From the NCBI GenBank assembly GCA_014055525.1, contig WIAH01000001.1:1-64000 (forward strand): DNA of 64,000 bases, given 5' to 3'. The stretch's first letter is position 1, and each line of letters begins with the position of its first letter. Positions 25,585 through 34,700 of the stretch are shown here, one piece after another. This stretch comes from Nitrospira sp. CR1.3. GTDB taxonomy: Bacteria; Nitrospirota; Nitrospiria; Nitrospirales; Nitrospiraceae. The translations under genes and the position numbers were made by a program. The notes below the pieces were generated by a model. The model was not told the origin of the DNA and did no database searches. It saw nothing but the letters and a program-made list of their open reading frames with translations.

Positions 25585-26313
25585 ATGTTGATGTCTAACA
25601 AGCATGTCGCATCGTTATTTCTCGGCATGCTGCTCCTCTCCCCGACGGCGAGCGGAGCCGCGGAACCCGTCAACAGCCAGGTCGAGGTGACCGGCCAGTA
25701 TCGCTACACTTTTCACGATCCCGAGACGGCGGCGAGCGCCATGACCCTTGCCTGCCGTGAAGCCTGGCGACTGGCCGTGGTCGAGTCCCCGCTCTATCGC
25801 GAGCAGACCGCCAGTGTGGTCGATTCCGCGCTGTTACGCGACGTGGCGAACAATTTGGTGACCAAGTATCTTCGCGATCAGCAGATACTCGAGCAGTCGG
25901 AACAAGGCAAGACTGTGTCCTGCCGCGTGCGAGGGATGCTCGTGTCGGATGAAGGCGCGAAAGCGATCCGCACCCAATTGGCGGGCGGCCCGCCGAGCGC
26001 CGAAGGAGTTGAACAGAACCGCACGTTAAAGATTCTCAACGTCCGTGATGAAGGAAACGGAACACTCTCGATCGAGTATCAGGCGCTGAGACGGATCGAC
26101 TGGCTGAACACCCATTATCAAGGCGGGCTGAGAGAAACAGCCGATATTATGGTGGACTTCTACGACGACCAGAAGTTTCTGATCAAGACCGACCGCTATC
26201 CAGCCAGACGGAGCGCCTCCGGAGACGACGTCATGAACCCCGGCGCGACCGGCGTCCTGAAAGTGACCAAACCGCTGGCCGCGAGAACCTATCGCGTGTG
26301 GCTGGTGAAGTAA
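25585..26313 (+). CDS. Exported protein of unknown function
   Basis: A 242-residue protein with a signal peptide (SLFLGMLLLSPTASGAAE) and a strong GAGGAGG site ahead of the ATG. Residues 30-130 contain VTGQYRYTFHDPETAASAMTLAC, resembling the start of LPP20/FlgT-like domains; residues 140-240 look like an immunoglobulin-like beta domain ending in AARTYRVWLVK. This is a resemblance, not a firm assignment. It is monocistronic, facing the toxin-antitoxin pair. Confidence 0.72.
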   Translation: MLMSNKHVASLFLGMLLLSPTASGAAEPVNSQVEVTGQYRYTFHDPETAASAMTLACREAWRLAVVESPLYREQTASVVDSALLRDVANNLVTKYLRDQQILEQSEQGKTVSCRVRGMLVSDEGAKAIRTQLAGGPPSAEGVEQNRTLKILNVRDEGNGTLSIEYQALRRIDWLNTHYQGGLRETADIMVDFYDDQKFLIKTDRYPARRSASGDDVMNPGATGVLKVTKPLAARTYRVWLVK

Positions 26314-26349
26314 CACGGCGGGATCGATAAAAGACGGAAACTTTCTTGA

Positions 26350-26751
26350 TCAAACTCCAAATCTGTCAACAGCCTTTGCGATCGAAGGAAAAGCCCGAAG
26401 CACTTGCCGATCGGCCGTGACAAGGGGAATTCTGAGGTCTTCAGCCAAGGCTACAAACTCGCAATCATAGGCTGAGCAGTGAGAAGCGAGCGAAAGCTCC
26501 ATGACGTGGGCAGTATGTACTGTGTATTCTCGTCCCTCCATCCAGTTTTCTGCCTCCTCGGCTAGCAGAATTCCATCCTCTAATGACATCTCTCCACGTC
26601 GAATGAGTCCAACAACACAGTTTCTAAATTCTGATCGCCATAGCCAGGGAACGACCCATACCCCATCCTTCGCTAGCACTGACTCGGCTCGGCTCGTCCC
26701 CTTTCCTTGCACGAATAGGTAGACGACCAGGTTCGTATCCACGACGATCAT
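26350..26751 (-). CDS. VapC-type PIN-domain toxin
   Basis: A 133-residue PIN-domain ribonuclease, the toxin of a type II toxin-antitoxin pair. The four-acid active site is present: Asp5 in VVDTNLVVYL, Glu in WLWRSEFRN, Asp in HCSAYDCEFVALAE, and a final Asp in LVTADRQVL. The start ATG overlaps the antitoxin stop by four bases, the common arrangement in such operons. VapC toxins usually cut tRNA or rRNA; the target is not known from sequence. Confidence 0.92.
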   Translation of the reverse strand: MIVVDTNLVVYLFVQGKGTSRAESVLAKDGVWVVPWLWRSEFRNCVVGLIRRGEMSLEDGILLAEEAENWMEGREYTVHTAHVMELSLASHCSAYDCEFVALAEDLRIPLVTADRQVLRAFPSIAKAVDRFGV

Positions 26752-26990
26752 AGACGTCCTTGCCGCTTCAGGCCGTTCAATACGCGATCAGTCAACGGCC
26801 CTTTTCGTGGTTTGACGCGCACCCGTCGAACGTGCGTCAAGAACGCTTCCGGATCCATTTGAACACTCCTACTGCTGCTTTTCAGCAAGACGATCACCTG
26901 TTGATTCATGCTTCGATGATGCCGAGCCGCCATGCGCTTTAGGTCCTGATACACTGAATCCGGAATATTCTTAATCGTCACCGTCGCCAT
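26748..26990 (-). CDS. FitA/VapB-type ribbon-helix-helix antitoxin
   Basis: An 80-residue protein starting MATVTIKNIPDSVYQDLKRM, a ribbon-helix-helix DNA-binding domain of the FitA-like type, with a C-terminal tail (about 45 residues) that would occupy the toxin active site. The ATG at 26990 has AGGTG upstream; an in-frame start at 27008 is inferior and would lie between the binding site and the operator. It probably represses its own promoter through the palindrome at 27015-27031. Confidence 0.9.
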   Translation of the reverse strand: MATVTIKNIPDSVYQDLKRMAARHHRSMNQQVIVLLKSSSRSVQMDPEAFLTHVRRVRVKPRKGPLTDRVLNGLKRQGRL

Positions 26991-27014
26991 AACACCTCTT
27001 GTGGACATCTAAAC

Positions 27015-27031
27015 GGTTCCATATTGGAACC
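27015..27031. promoter_or_regulatory. Palindromic operator of the FitA/VapC operon
   Basis: A perfect inverted repeat, GGTTCCA-TAT-TGGAACC, lies between the -10 box and the antitoxin start, across the expected transcription start. This is the usual position for autorepression by a ribbon-helix-helix antitoxin. Confidence 0.75.
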
Positions 27032-27060
27032 ACTCTACCGTTGCGTGCCTCTTGCGTCAA
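27032..27060 (-). promoter_or_regulatory. Sigma-70 promoter of the FitA/VapC operon
   Basis: On the minus strand, -35 TTGACG (27055-27060), a 17-base spacer and -10 TAGAGT (27032-27037). The -10 box touches the operator at 27015-27031. Confidence 0.7.
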
Positions 27061-27402
27061 GTAGGCAACAGGCTTCGGAGGATCTCAATGCGTGAAACCT
27101 CTTGGTTCACAACGAACCTACTGCTGTAACGTTGCAACGCTCTTCCCTCGGTCGGGCCACATTCCCGCGCGAAGCATTCACCTGAAAAAAGGCATCCACG
27201 AAGCGTTCCCTGGCCTGTTCGATGTCAACAAGCGCATTGATGATTTCGAAATTGCTGAGCGCGGTGACGATCGCAAAGCGTTCTCATACGAGGCCCAGGT
27301 TCTTGGTCGCGGACTCAAAACCCGACTGGGTGATCCCACCACTTTTTGAAGTATCCATCACACCTGAGCCTGCTGATCAGACCCCACTTTTTCCCTGTAG
27401 GT
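27061..27402. other. Gene-free stretch, possibly holding a decayed gene
   Basis: No intact gene I can defend. On the minus strand one frame reads FAIVTALSNFEIINALVDIE and continues to VGSL and a stop near 27110, with normal-looking protein composition but stopped upstream near 27283. An 85-residue plus-strand frame (27092-27349) also exists without a binding site. A degraded gene or element end is the likeliest content. Confidence 0.35.
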
Positions 27403-28851
27403 CTAGCGTTCGTGCAGACTTTCTTTTAGCGCTTTCAGAATTGGACTCAAGAGATATTCGATGATCCGTCGCTTGCCGGTCTTGATTTCGACGGCGACGG
27501 CCATACCGGGAGACAAGTTCACCGTTTTCCCGTTGACGAGGATCGTGGACCGTTCCAATCGGACACGCGCGGCGTAGACCAGGTGATCTGCTGACTTGGT
27601 TTGACTTAGTGTCTCATCTTTTGTCTTGTCGCGGTCGAGCGGCACCGCATCGTCCGACACTGTGACGACTTGACCGGGGATCGTGCCGTAGAGCGTAAAC
27701 GGAAACGTTTCGACCTTAATTTCGACGGGCTGGCCTTCTTTGACGAACCCCACATCCTTATTCTCGACCTGCGCCGCCACTTCGACGGGGTGATCTTTCG
27801 GCACCACGACCAAGAGTTGTTGCGCCGGTGTGACGACTCCCCCAACCGTGTGCACGGCCAGTTGCTGCACTACTCCGTCGATCGGCGTCGTGAGCCGCTG
27901 AAGCGTCGTCTTCTGTCCCGCCTTGGTCACCTCTTGAGCGAGGGAGGCAGCCTTTGTTTCAAGAGTCGCCAGCTCGGCCTGCTTGGTCTGCTGAAATTCC
28001 GACACGAGCGCTCGGTAGTTCTTTTCGCTTTCCGCGAGAGCCGCGCGATCTTGTACCAGCTTCATGCGCTGTCCGGCCAATTCCTGAGTTCTGTCAATGC
28101 GCTGCTCTTCGGCCTGGAGATACTCCATTTTCGTCGCAGCCTGATATTCCAGGAGTGACTTAAAGGTTTCAGCCCGTTCAGTTTCCATGGGCACGGTCGC
28201 TTCCAGCCGACGAATGTCTTCTTTGGTTTGCTCGATCGCGGCCTTTCGTCGATCGATCACATGCTGTGCCGCCTGCGCACGCGCCTGATATTCGGCCAGC
28301 TCTTCACGGAGGAGTTGATGCTGCAAGGCAACATACGTTGCATCCGCATCAGTCGGAGGGTCGAAGGTCGATTGGCCTGCGATCAGCGCTTGCAAGCGAG
28401 CAGCTTCGACTCTGGCTGCCCGGTACTCGTTCGACGCCCGGTCTCGATCGGCCCGGTTCAGCGTCGGATCGAGTTCGATCAGCACATCGCCTCGTTTGAC
28501 GACATGACCATCCTGGACATGAATGGCGGCGATGACGCCGCTTTCATAGGGTTGGATGACCTTGGAATAGCCGCTGGAGATGATTTTGCCTTGGGCGATG
28601 GCCACGATATCGATCCAGCCGAACGTGCCCCACAGCACGCCGGACGTAAACAGCGCCAGGATCACCCAGAGAATCGAGCGGCCGATCGGTGAAGGAGGCG
28701 CCTGCTGAATTTCCAGCACGGCGGGAAGAAATTCTGTCGCTCGTTGAGATGAGGGGGTCAGGAAACCTGCACCCATGGTTCCTGACCCATTTTCCAGCTG
28801 CCAAGCTGTCTTCCAAACTATCCAATGCTGCGATAAAGACCCGAATGCCAT
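27403..28851 (-). CDS. HlyD-family membrane fusion (adaptor) protein of type I secretion
   Basis: A 482-residue adaptor that links the inner-membrane ABC exporter to an outer-membrane pore. One membrane segment (about residues 60-80, WVILALFTSGVLWGTFG) is followed by a lipoyl half-motif (GVIAAIHVQDGHVVKRGDVL), a long coiled-coil hairpin (about 130-310), the second lipoyl half (TPIDGVVQQLAVHTVGGVVTP) and a C-terminal beta-barrel ending in GKRRIIEYLLSPI. The ORF begins 15 bases after the exporter stop; an inner ATG at 28776 with AGGAA is an alternative start. It most likely serves the RTX protein at 31792-42300. Confidence 0.94.
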   Translation of the reverse strand: MAFGSLSQHWIVWKTAWQLENGSGTMGAGFLTPSSQRATEFLPAVLEIQQAPPSPIGRSILWVILALFTSGVLWGTFGWIDIVAIAQGKIISSGYSKVIQPYESGVIAAIHVQDGHVVKRGDVLIELDPTLNRADRDRASNEYRAARVEAARLQALIAGQSTFDPPTDADATYVALQHQLLREELAEYQARAQAAQHVIDRRKAAIEQTKEDIRRLEATVPMETERAETFKSLLEYQAATKMEYLQAEEQRIDRTQELAGQRMKLVQDRAALAESEKNYRALVSEFQQTKQAELATLETKAASLAQEVTKAGQKTTLQRLTTPIDGVVQQLAVHTVGGVVTPAQQLLVVVPKDHPVEVAAQVENKDVGFVKEGQPVEIKVETFPFTLYGTIPGQVVTVSDDAVPLDRDKTKDETLSQTKSADHLVYAARVRLERSTILVNGKTVNLSPGMAVAVEIKTGKRRIIEYLLSPILKALKESLHER

Positions 28852-28865
28852 CGACTTCTATCCTG

Positions 28866-31028
28866 TTAGATCTCCACCTCGATCCGCCCGCCTTGAAGCC
28901 GGCACAGTCGTGCATAGGAGCCATTCCTCCCGAGCAAATCGTCATGGGTGCCGTCTTCGATGATCTCGCCTCTTTCCACGACGTAGATGCGATGGGCCGG
29001 CCGGACCGCGCTCAACCGATGGGCGATAATGAATGCTGTTCGGCCGTTGCAGATCTGAGCCATGTTTCGCTGAATGACGGCTTCCGATTCGTAGTCGAGC
29101 GCGCTTGTGGCCTCGTCGAAGATCAGAATCCGCGGATTGGCGACCAGGGCTCGCGCGATTGCGATCCGCTGACGCTGCCCACCGGACAAGGTACACCCCT
29201 GCTCGCCAACCGGCGTATCGTAGCCTTCCGGCAGTTCGAGAATGAATTCATGAGCCCCGGCCAGCTTGGCCGCCTGGATCACCTGTTCCACCTCAATCCC
29301 CGGATCGGTCAGGGCAATGTTGTCGCGGATCGAGCGATTGAACAGGAAGTTGTCCTGGAGCACAATGCCGACCTGCCGGCGTAACGAACTGGGATCGACC
29401 TGTGCCACGTCCACTCCATCGACGAGGATACGGCCGTGCTCGGGAACATAGAGCCGTTGAATCAATTTCGCGATCGTGCTCTTGCCGGATCCTGACCGCC
29501 CAACGATCCCGATGATGTGTCCCGGCATGACCGAAAATGAGACCTTGCGCAATACTTCGGATCCGTCCGGACGGTACCGGAAACTGATCTCCTCAAAGGC
29601 GATCTGTCCGCGCAATGGCTGAAGGGTTGTCCGATTGGCGTTGTACGAGGCCTCCGCTTGCGTATTCAGCACATCGCCCAGCCGTTGAACGGAAATGCCG
29701 ATCTGCTGGAACTCCTGCCAGAGGTTCACGATACGGAGCAGCGGGCCTGTGACCTGAGCCGATAACATGTTGAAGGCGATCAATTGGCCGATGCTCAAAT
29801 CTCCGTCGATGACCCGATAGGCGCCGACCCAGAGCACCGCGACCACGGTGATCTTCTGAATGCACGAGGCAATCTGGCTCGCTCCCGTAATGAGGATGGT
29901 CGCTCGAAAACTGGCTCGCACATAGGCGGCGAGTTGCTCCTCCCATGCGCGCAACAGCGGCGGTTCGACGGCGAGGGCTTTGATCGTCTGAATGCCGCTT
30001 ACCGCTTCCACGAGAAACGACTGATTGTCCGCGCCGCGGTTGAATTTCTCATGGAGCCTGGCGCGGATGGCCGGTGTGATCGTCATCGACAAGAGGGCAT
30101 AGAGCGGCAGCGAGGCCATGACGATCAGGCTCAGCATGGGGCTGTAAAGCCACATGACAACGAGGAACACAAACGTGAAAAAGACGTCTAAGACCACGGT
30201 GACGGAATTGCTCGTGAGGAACTGCCTGATGTGTTCCAGCTCGCGCACTCGCGCGACCGTATCCCCGACACGCCGCGCTTCGAAGTACGCCAGGGGGAGC
30301 CCGAGGATGTGACGGAACAATTGCGCGCCCAGGCCGACATCGATGCGATTGGTCGTATGCGAAAACAGATAGGTGCGCAGACCGCCGAGCGTCGCGTCGA
30401 ACATCGCCAGGGCAATCATGCCGATCGCCAAGACATGCAGCGTCGTGAAGCCTTTGTGGATCAGCACCTTGTCGATGACCACTTGGGTAAAGAGCGGCGT
30501 GAGGAGGGCAAACAGTTGCAGGAAGAACGAGGCCAGGAACACCTCGCCCAGCAATTTGCGATACTTCACGATGGCCGGGATGAACCAGGTGAAATCGAAC
30601 CTCAAATCCTGAAGCCGGAGATTGGCGCGCTTCGTAAACAACAGCAGCTCGCCGGTCCAACCCGATTCGAACTCCTCGCGAAGCTGAATCAGGGGGCGCT
30701 CGAGTACCGGGTCTTGAATCAGCGCCTTGTCGCCTTCGATCTTAGCCAGGACCACATACCGTCCGTCGCCTCGCTTCGCCATCGCAGGCAGCGGGGTTCC
30801 TGGCAGACGGCTCCATTGCGTGCGATGGACACCTGCCTTGAGTCCGAGATGCTTCGCGGCACGCAGGATGTCAATATCGGAAAACGAGAATCCGGACCGG
30901 GCAAACTGATGGCGCAACTGCGCCGCATCAGCCGGCACGTCATGAAAGCGAGCCAGGATGAGGAGGCAGAGGAGACCGGTATCAGTCTGGTGGGGAGAGG
31001 AGCCTGGCTGCTCGTCACGGTGAGGCAC
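28866..31028 (-). CDS. HlyB-type ABC exporter of type I secretion, with C39-like domain
   Basis: A protein of about 720 residues. Residues 1-130 are a C39-like domain whose active site is lost: the catalytic Cys position reads DTGLLC instead of DCGLAC, and the His position reads GRYVVL instead of GHYVVL, while the Asp of IQDP is kept. This is the non-cleaving, substrate-tethering type found in RTX exporters. A six-helix membrane domain follows (about 145-440), then the ATPase with GRSGSGKST, TLSGGQRQR and ILIFDEATSALD. The start is a GTG at 31028 with AGGGAA upstream; a TTG at 31052 is also possible. Confidence 0.94.
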   Translation of the reverse strand: MPHRDEQPGSSPHQTDTGLLCLLILARFHDVPADAAQLRHQFARSGFSFSDIDILRAAKHLGLKAGVHRTQWSRLPGTPLPAMAKRGDGRYVVLAKIEGDKALIQDPVLERPLIQLREEFESGWTGELLLFTKRANLRLQDLRFDFTWFIPAIVKYRKLLGEVFLASFFLQLFALLTPLFTQVVIDKVLIHKGFTTLHVLAIGMIALAMFDATLGGLRTYLFSHTTNRIDVGLGAQLFRHILGLPLAYFEARRVGDTVARVRELEHIRQFLTSNSVTVVLDVFFTFVFLVVMWLYSPMLSLIVMASLPLYALLSMTITPAIRARLHEKFNRGADNQSFLVEAVSGIQTIKALAVEPPLLRAWEEQLAAYVRASFRATILITGASQIASCIQKITVVAVLWVGAYRVIDGDLSIGQLIAFNMLSAQVTGPLLRIVNLWQEFQQIGISVQRLGDVLNTQAEASYNANRTTLQPLRGQIAFEEISFRYRPDGSEVLRKVSFSVMPGHIIGIVGRSGSGKSTIAKLIQRLYVPEHGRILVDGVDVAQVDPSSLRRQVGIVLQDNFLFNRSIRDNIALTDPGIEVEQVIQAAKLAGAHEFILELPEGYDTPVGEQGCTLSGGQRQRIAIARALVANPRILIFDEATSALDYESEAVIQRNMAQICNGRTAFIIAHRLSAVRPAHRIYVVERGEIIEDGTHDDLLGRNGSYARLCRLQGGRIEVEI

Positions 31029-31071
31029 GATGATTTCCCTGGATTGTCGCAACGATATCCGGTCTCATACG

Positions 31072-31100
31072 TTGACGGAAACATGCCTGTTCAGTATGGT
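31072..31100 (+). promoter_or_regulatory. Promoter of the Uma2-type gene
   Basis: -35 TTGACG (31072-31077), a 17-base spacer and -10 TATGGT (31095-31100). The start near 31107 gives a short leader to the ATG at 31123. Confidence 0.6.
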
Positions 31101-31122
31101 GAATCAATGCATGGGGGCCCGG

Positions 31123-31671
31123 ATGAATCTGGCAACCACGAAGCTGACCTATCATGATTACCTGCTTCTGCCGGATGACGGGAAGCGGTACGAGATTCTC
31201 GACGGAGAACTGTTCGCGACCCCGTCACCGGTCCCTCGACATCAACTCGTCGTCGGACGATTCCTCCATCACCTCATAACCTACCTCGAAGCCCACCCAA
31301 TAGGGACCGTGTTCACCGCTCCCTGCGATGTGGTGCTCAGCGATACGGATATCGTTGAACCCGATCTTATTCTGATATTGACAACCAGCCGTGCCAGCAT
31401 TACGGAGAAAAACGTTCCGGGTCCGCCAGACATTGTCCTTGAAGTGCTGTCCCCCGGCACAGCCGCTCGGGATCGCGACTTGAAACGCAAGCGATATGAG
31501 CGGTTCGGGGTGCAGGAGTATTGGTTGGTTGATCCCGACCAGAACACTCTCGAGATTCTCGCGTTAAAGGACGGAACGTATATTCATGTCTGCAGAGCGA
31601 CGCGGCCGACTGACTGCGTCTCCCCGCTCCTACCTGGATTGATCCTAAACCTTGCACGGCTTCTCGAATAG
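31123..31671 (+). CDS. Uma2-family (DUF820) PD-(D/E)XK nuclease-like protein
   Basis: A 182-residue protein of the Uma2 family, with KLTYHDYLLLPDDGKRYEILDGEL at its start. The nuclease-like core shows DIVEPDLILIL, then PPDIVLEVLSPGTAARDR and KRKRYERFGVQEYWLVDPD. The family has a restriction-nuclease fold and is common in cyanobacteria and mobile regions; its function is not established. In-frame ATGs lie upstream (31096, 31111), but the promoter position favours 31123. It is inserted on the opposite strand between the exporter and RTX genes. Confidence 0.88.
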   Translation: MNLATTKLTYHDYLLLPDDGKRYEILDGELFATPSPVPRHQLVVGRFLHHLITYLEAHPIGTVFTAPCDVVLSDTDIVEPDLILILTTSRASITEKNVPGPPDIVLEVLSPGTAARDRDLKRKRYERFGVQEYWLVDPDQNTLEILALKDGTYIHVCRATRPTDCVSPLLPGLILNLARLLE

Positions 31672-31699
31672 CCCTTTCGAGCCTCCGCATCACCGCCTT

Positions 31700-31791
31700 G
31701 GGGACTGACACCCTTCCCCGCGTCTGCGCGTGGTGTCCCCTTTCTTCTCTTCGGAACAGGGACAGGCACCGGCTGCGCCGGAGCCAGTCCC
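31700..31791. repeat. Pair of REP-like palindromes between Uma2 and RTX genes
   Basis: Two adjoining hairpins. The first pairs GGGG-ACACC (31700-31712) with GGTGTCCCC (31732-31740). The second (31759-31791) pairs GGGAC, GGC and CCGG with CCGG, GCC and GTCCC around loop CTGCG, with only A-A mismatches. The opening GGGACAGGCACC resembles REP-type elements in many bacterial genomes. No T-run follows, so a plain terminator is less likely, although the pair lies between convergent genes. Confidence 0.6.
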
Positions 31792-34700
31792 TCAATGCCA
31801 GTTGGCCGCCAGCACTGTTTGCACCTGTTGCGGCTGCTGATCGATGGCTTGGTCCCACGTGAGGCCTGTCTGTTGCGAGAAACCGGCCATCGCCTGGATG
31901 AGTTGATCCACTTGGGTATTCACGAGATGCTGCCCATGGCCGGCCTGGATATCTTCGATCTGATTCGTGGTGGGGCTCGTGTACCAATTCTGGATCGAGA
32001 TTGAATCGCTCGACCCATGCACCGCGAGACGCAGATCGTTGGCTTGCCGTGAAAGCACGAGGTCTAAGGGAGTGATCGCTGCGTCAAACAGCAGGTGGTC
32101 CTGGTTGCTTTGGAAGGGATCAGAGTCGACGATCGTATCATGGCCGTCGCCGCGGGCGAACGTGTACCTATCGTTGCCGGACCCACCGGTCAGCGTATCG
32201 TTGCCGGTGCCGCCGGTGAACTGATCGGCGCCGCTGCCACCGGCCAGGCTGTCGTTTCCTGCACCACCCCGGAGGATATCGTTGCCAGAACCGCCATCGA
32301 GCGTATCGGTGCCGTCGCCTCCGTCGAGCACATCGTCGCCGCTCCCGGCGTTGAGATTGTCGTTTCCCAACCCACCGAAGAGCGTATCGTCTCCGCTGCC
32401 TCCGAGGAGCGTGTCGTTGCCCCCACCGCCGTCGAGACTGTCGTTGCCCGAACCGCCATCAAGCTGGTTATTGCCGCTATTGCCGATCAGGTTGTTGTTG
32501 GCCGAACTGCCGGTGCCGTTGATGTTCGCCGCACCGGTCAGCGTGAGATACTCGACGTTGGAACCCAGATTGTAGGTCACAGCACTCTCGACCGTATCGA
32601 TCCCCTGATTCGCCGACTCCGTGACCACATCGCCAGTTTGATTCACGACGAAGGTGTCGTCGCCGGCACCGCCCACCATCGTGTCATTACCGAGGCCGCC
32701 GTCGAGCCGATCGTTGCCTGCGCCGCCGGTCAACGTATTGTTCCCACTGTTGCCGACTAGGACGTTGTCCAGCGCATTACCAGTCACGCTGATATTGGCG
32801 GTCCCTGTGAGCGTGAGATTCTCGACGTTCGCGCCGAGCGTGTAGGTGATGGAACTCTGCACCGTGTCTGTTCCCTCGTTGGCATTCTCGGTCACCACAT
32901 CGCCGGCGCTCTCGACGACGTAAGTGTCGTTGCCCGTTCCCCCAGTCAGCCGGTCAGCGCCGGGCCCGCCGTCCAAGAGATCGTTGCCGGCCCCGCCCAT
33001 GAGCGTATCGTTGCCGGCGAGCCCCGAGAGTTGATCGTTCCCGATGCCGCCCGTCAGCACATCGTTGCCGGCGGTGCCAGTCAAGATCTGGTCGGCACTG
33101 CTGACCGTGACCGTAAAATCATCGGCGGCGCTCAGACTCCCCGTATCCGTCGCCGTCACGGTGAGATTCAGCCTTCCGACATCGGCGCTGCCCGGCGTAC
33201 CGCTGAAGGTGCGGTTAATGGAATTAAAGTTAAGCCAAGTGGGGAGCGGATTGCCGTTGGTCAATCGCGCGCTGTAAGTCAGCACCTCGCCCGCATCAGG
33301 ATCGCTAAACGTATTCGCCGGGACAACGAAGCTGTACGCGGCACCTTGCGTCGCCTGTTGATCCGAGATCAGATTCGCCACAGTCGGAGCGTCATTTACA
33401 TTTTCTACCGTCAGGCTGAAGCTGTCCGAGACGCTCAAATTCTCTGCATCCGTCGCCGTCACCTTTACCTCCAAAGAGCCCACGTCACCGTTGGTCGGTG
33501 TCCCGATGAACATCCCGGTGCTTGCATCGAAGCTCAGCCAGGTGGGAAGCGCGCCGCGATTTGCCAGACTCGCGCTGAGAGTCAAGTGATCGCCCGCATC
33601 GGGATCAGCAAACGTATCCTCCGGCACCACCACATTGAACGGGGTGTCTTCCTGGACCACCTCATCTGCCAACGGGTTGGCGACGGTCGGAGCATGGTTG
33701 ACATTTGATGGAAACAGCTCGGCGAGGCTCGTTGTGCTGCCGTCGCCAAAGACCAATGTGTTCACCACCAGCGAGCCATTGGTGGCGGTGGGATCGAAAT
33801 TTGTAAGTACCGCCTTGTCTAATCCGCTACGGCCGACCTGAATGGTGAGGGTTCGCGCAGTTTGGTCCTGGGTGAACGTCAGATCGCCCAACTGAATACC
33901 GGCGCCGAACAGGATTCGATTACCTTCACCCGCCGAGGCGGTATCTTCGATCCGATCCACGCCGTCGCCGAGGTTGAAGGCATAAGTATCACCTCCGCCA
34001 CCACCCAGGAGAGCATCATCGCCCCGACCGCCAGCTAGAACATTCTCAGCGCTATTGCCCGTCAGTCGGTTGTCCAGGCCGTTGCCTCTCCCATCAATCG
34101 CCTCATCTCCGGCCAACATCAGGTGCTCAAGATGATCGCCTAGCTGATAAGAGGCACGACTTATCACTCTGTCGGTTCCCTCCCCCGCTGACTCCATGAT
34201 GATGTCGCCGACTCCGACAACATACACATCATCTCCGACACCGCCGATCAACATATCGATTGCAGTGTCGTTGATCGAGTCGTCAAGCACGGTAGCCGGA
34301 TCGATAAATTCGAATCCATTGGGCGAAAGGATCCGTCCATAACCTCCTATCAACGTGTCATTGCCCGCATGGCCTTCAAGGATGTTGGCCCCGATACTGC
34401 CGATTAGCACATTGTCCAAATTGTTTCCAACACCATGAGTGCCGCCGAACAGGAGCAAATTGTCTACATTATTCGGAAGTATCTGATCGGTGATGGCAAC
34501 CACCGTATCGCTGCCTTCATCAGGCAATTCAACGACTGTCGCATTGGGCAGATCGAAGAACGGGCCCTGAGTCGGATCGACCGCTGACAGGACTTCGTAT
34601 CCACCGATGAGGATGTATGTGTCGTCTCCCGGGCCACCAAGCAAGAGGTCCACGCCGTGAGCCCCCACACTGCTAAAGGGCGGCCCTCCCAGCATCCACA

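Noticed and set aside
31759-31791. Strong hairpin just after the RTX stop read as an intrinsic terminator.
   Set aside because: No T-run follows on either strand, and the sequence resembles REP-type palindromes, so it was listed as a repeat.
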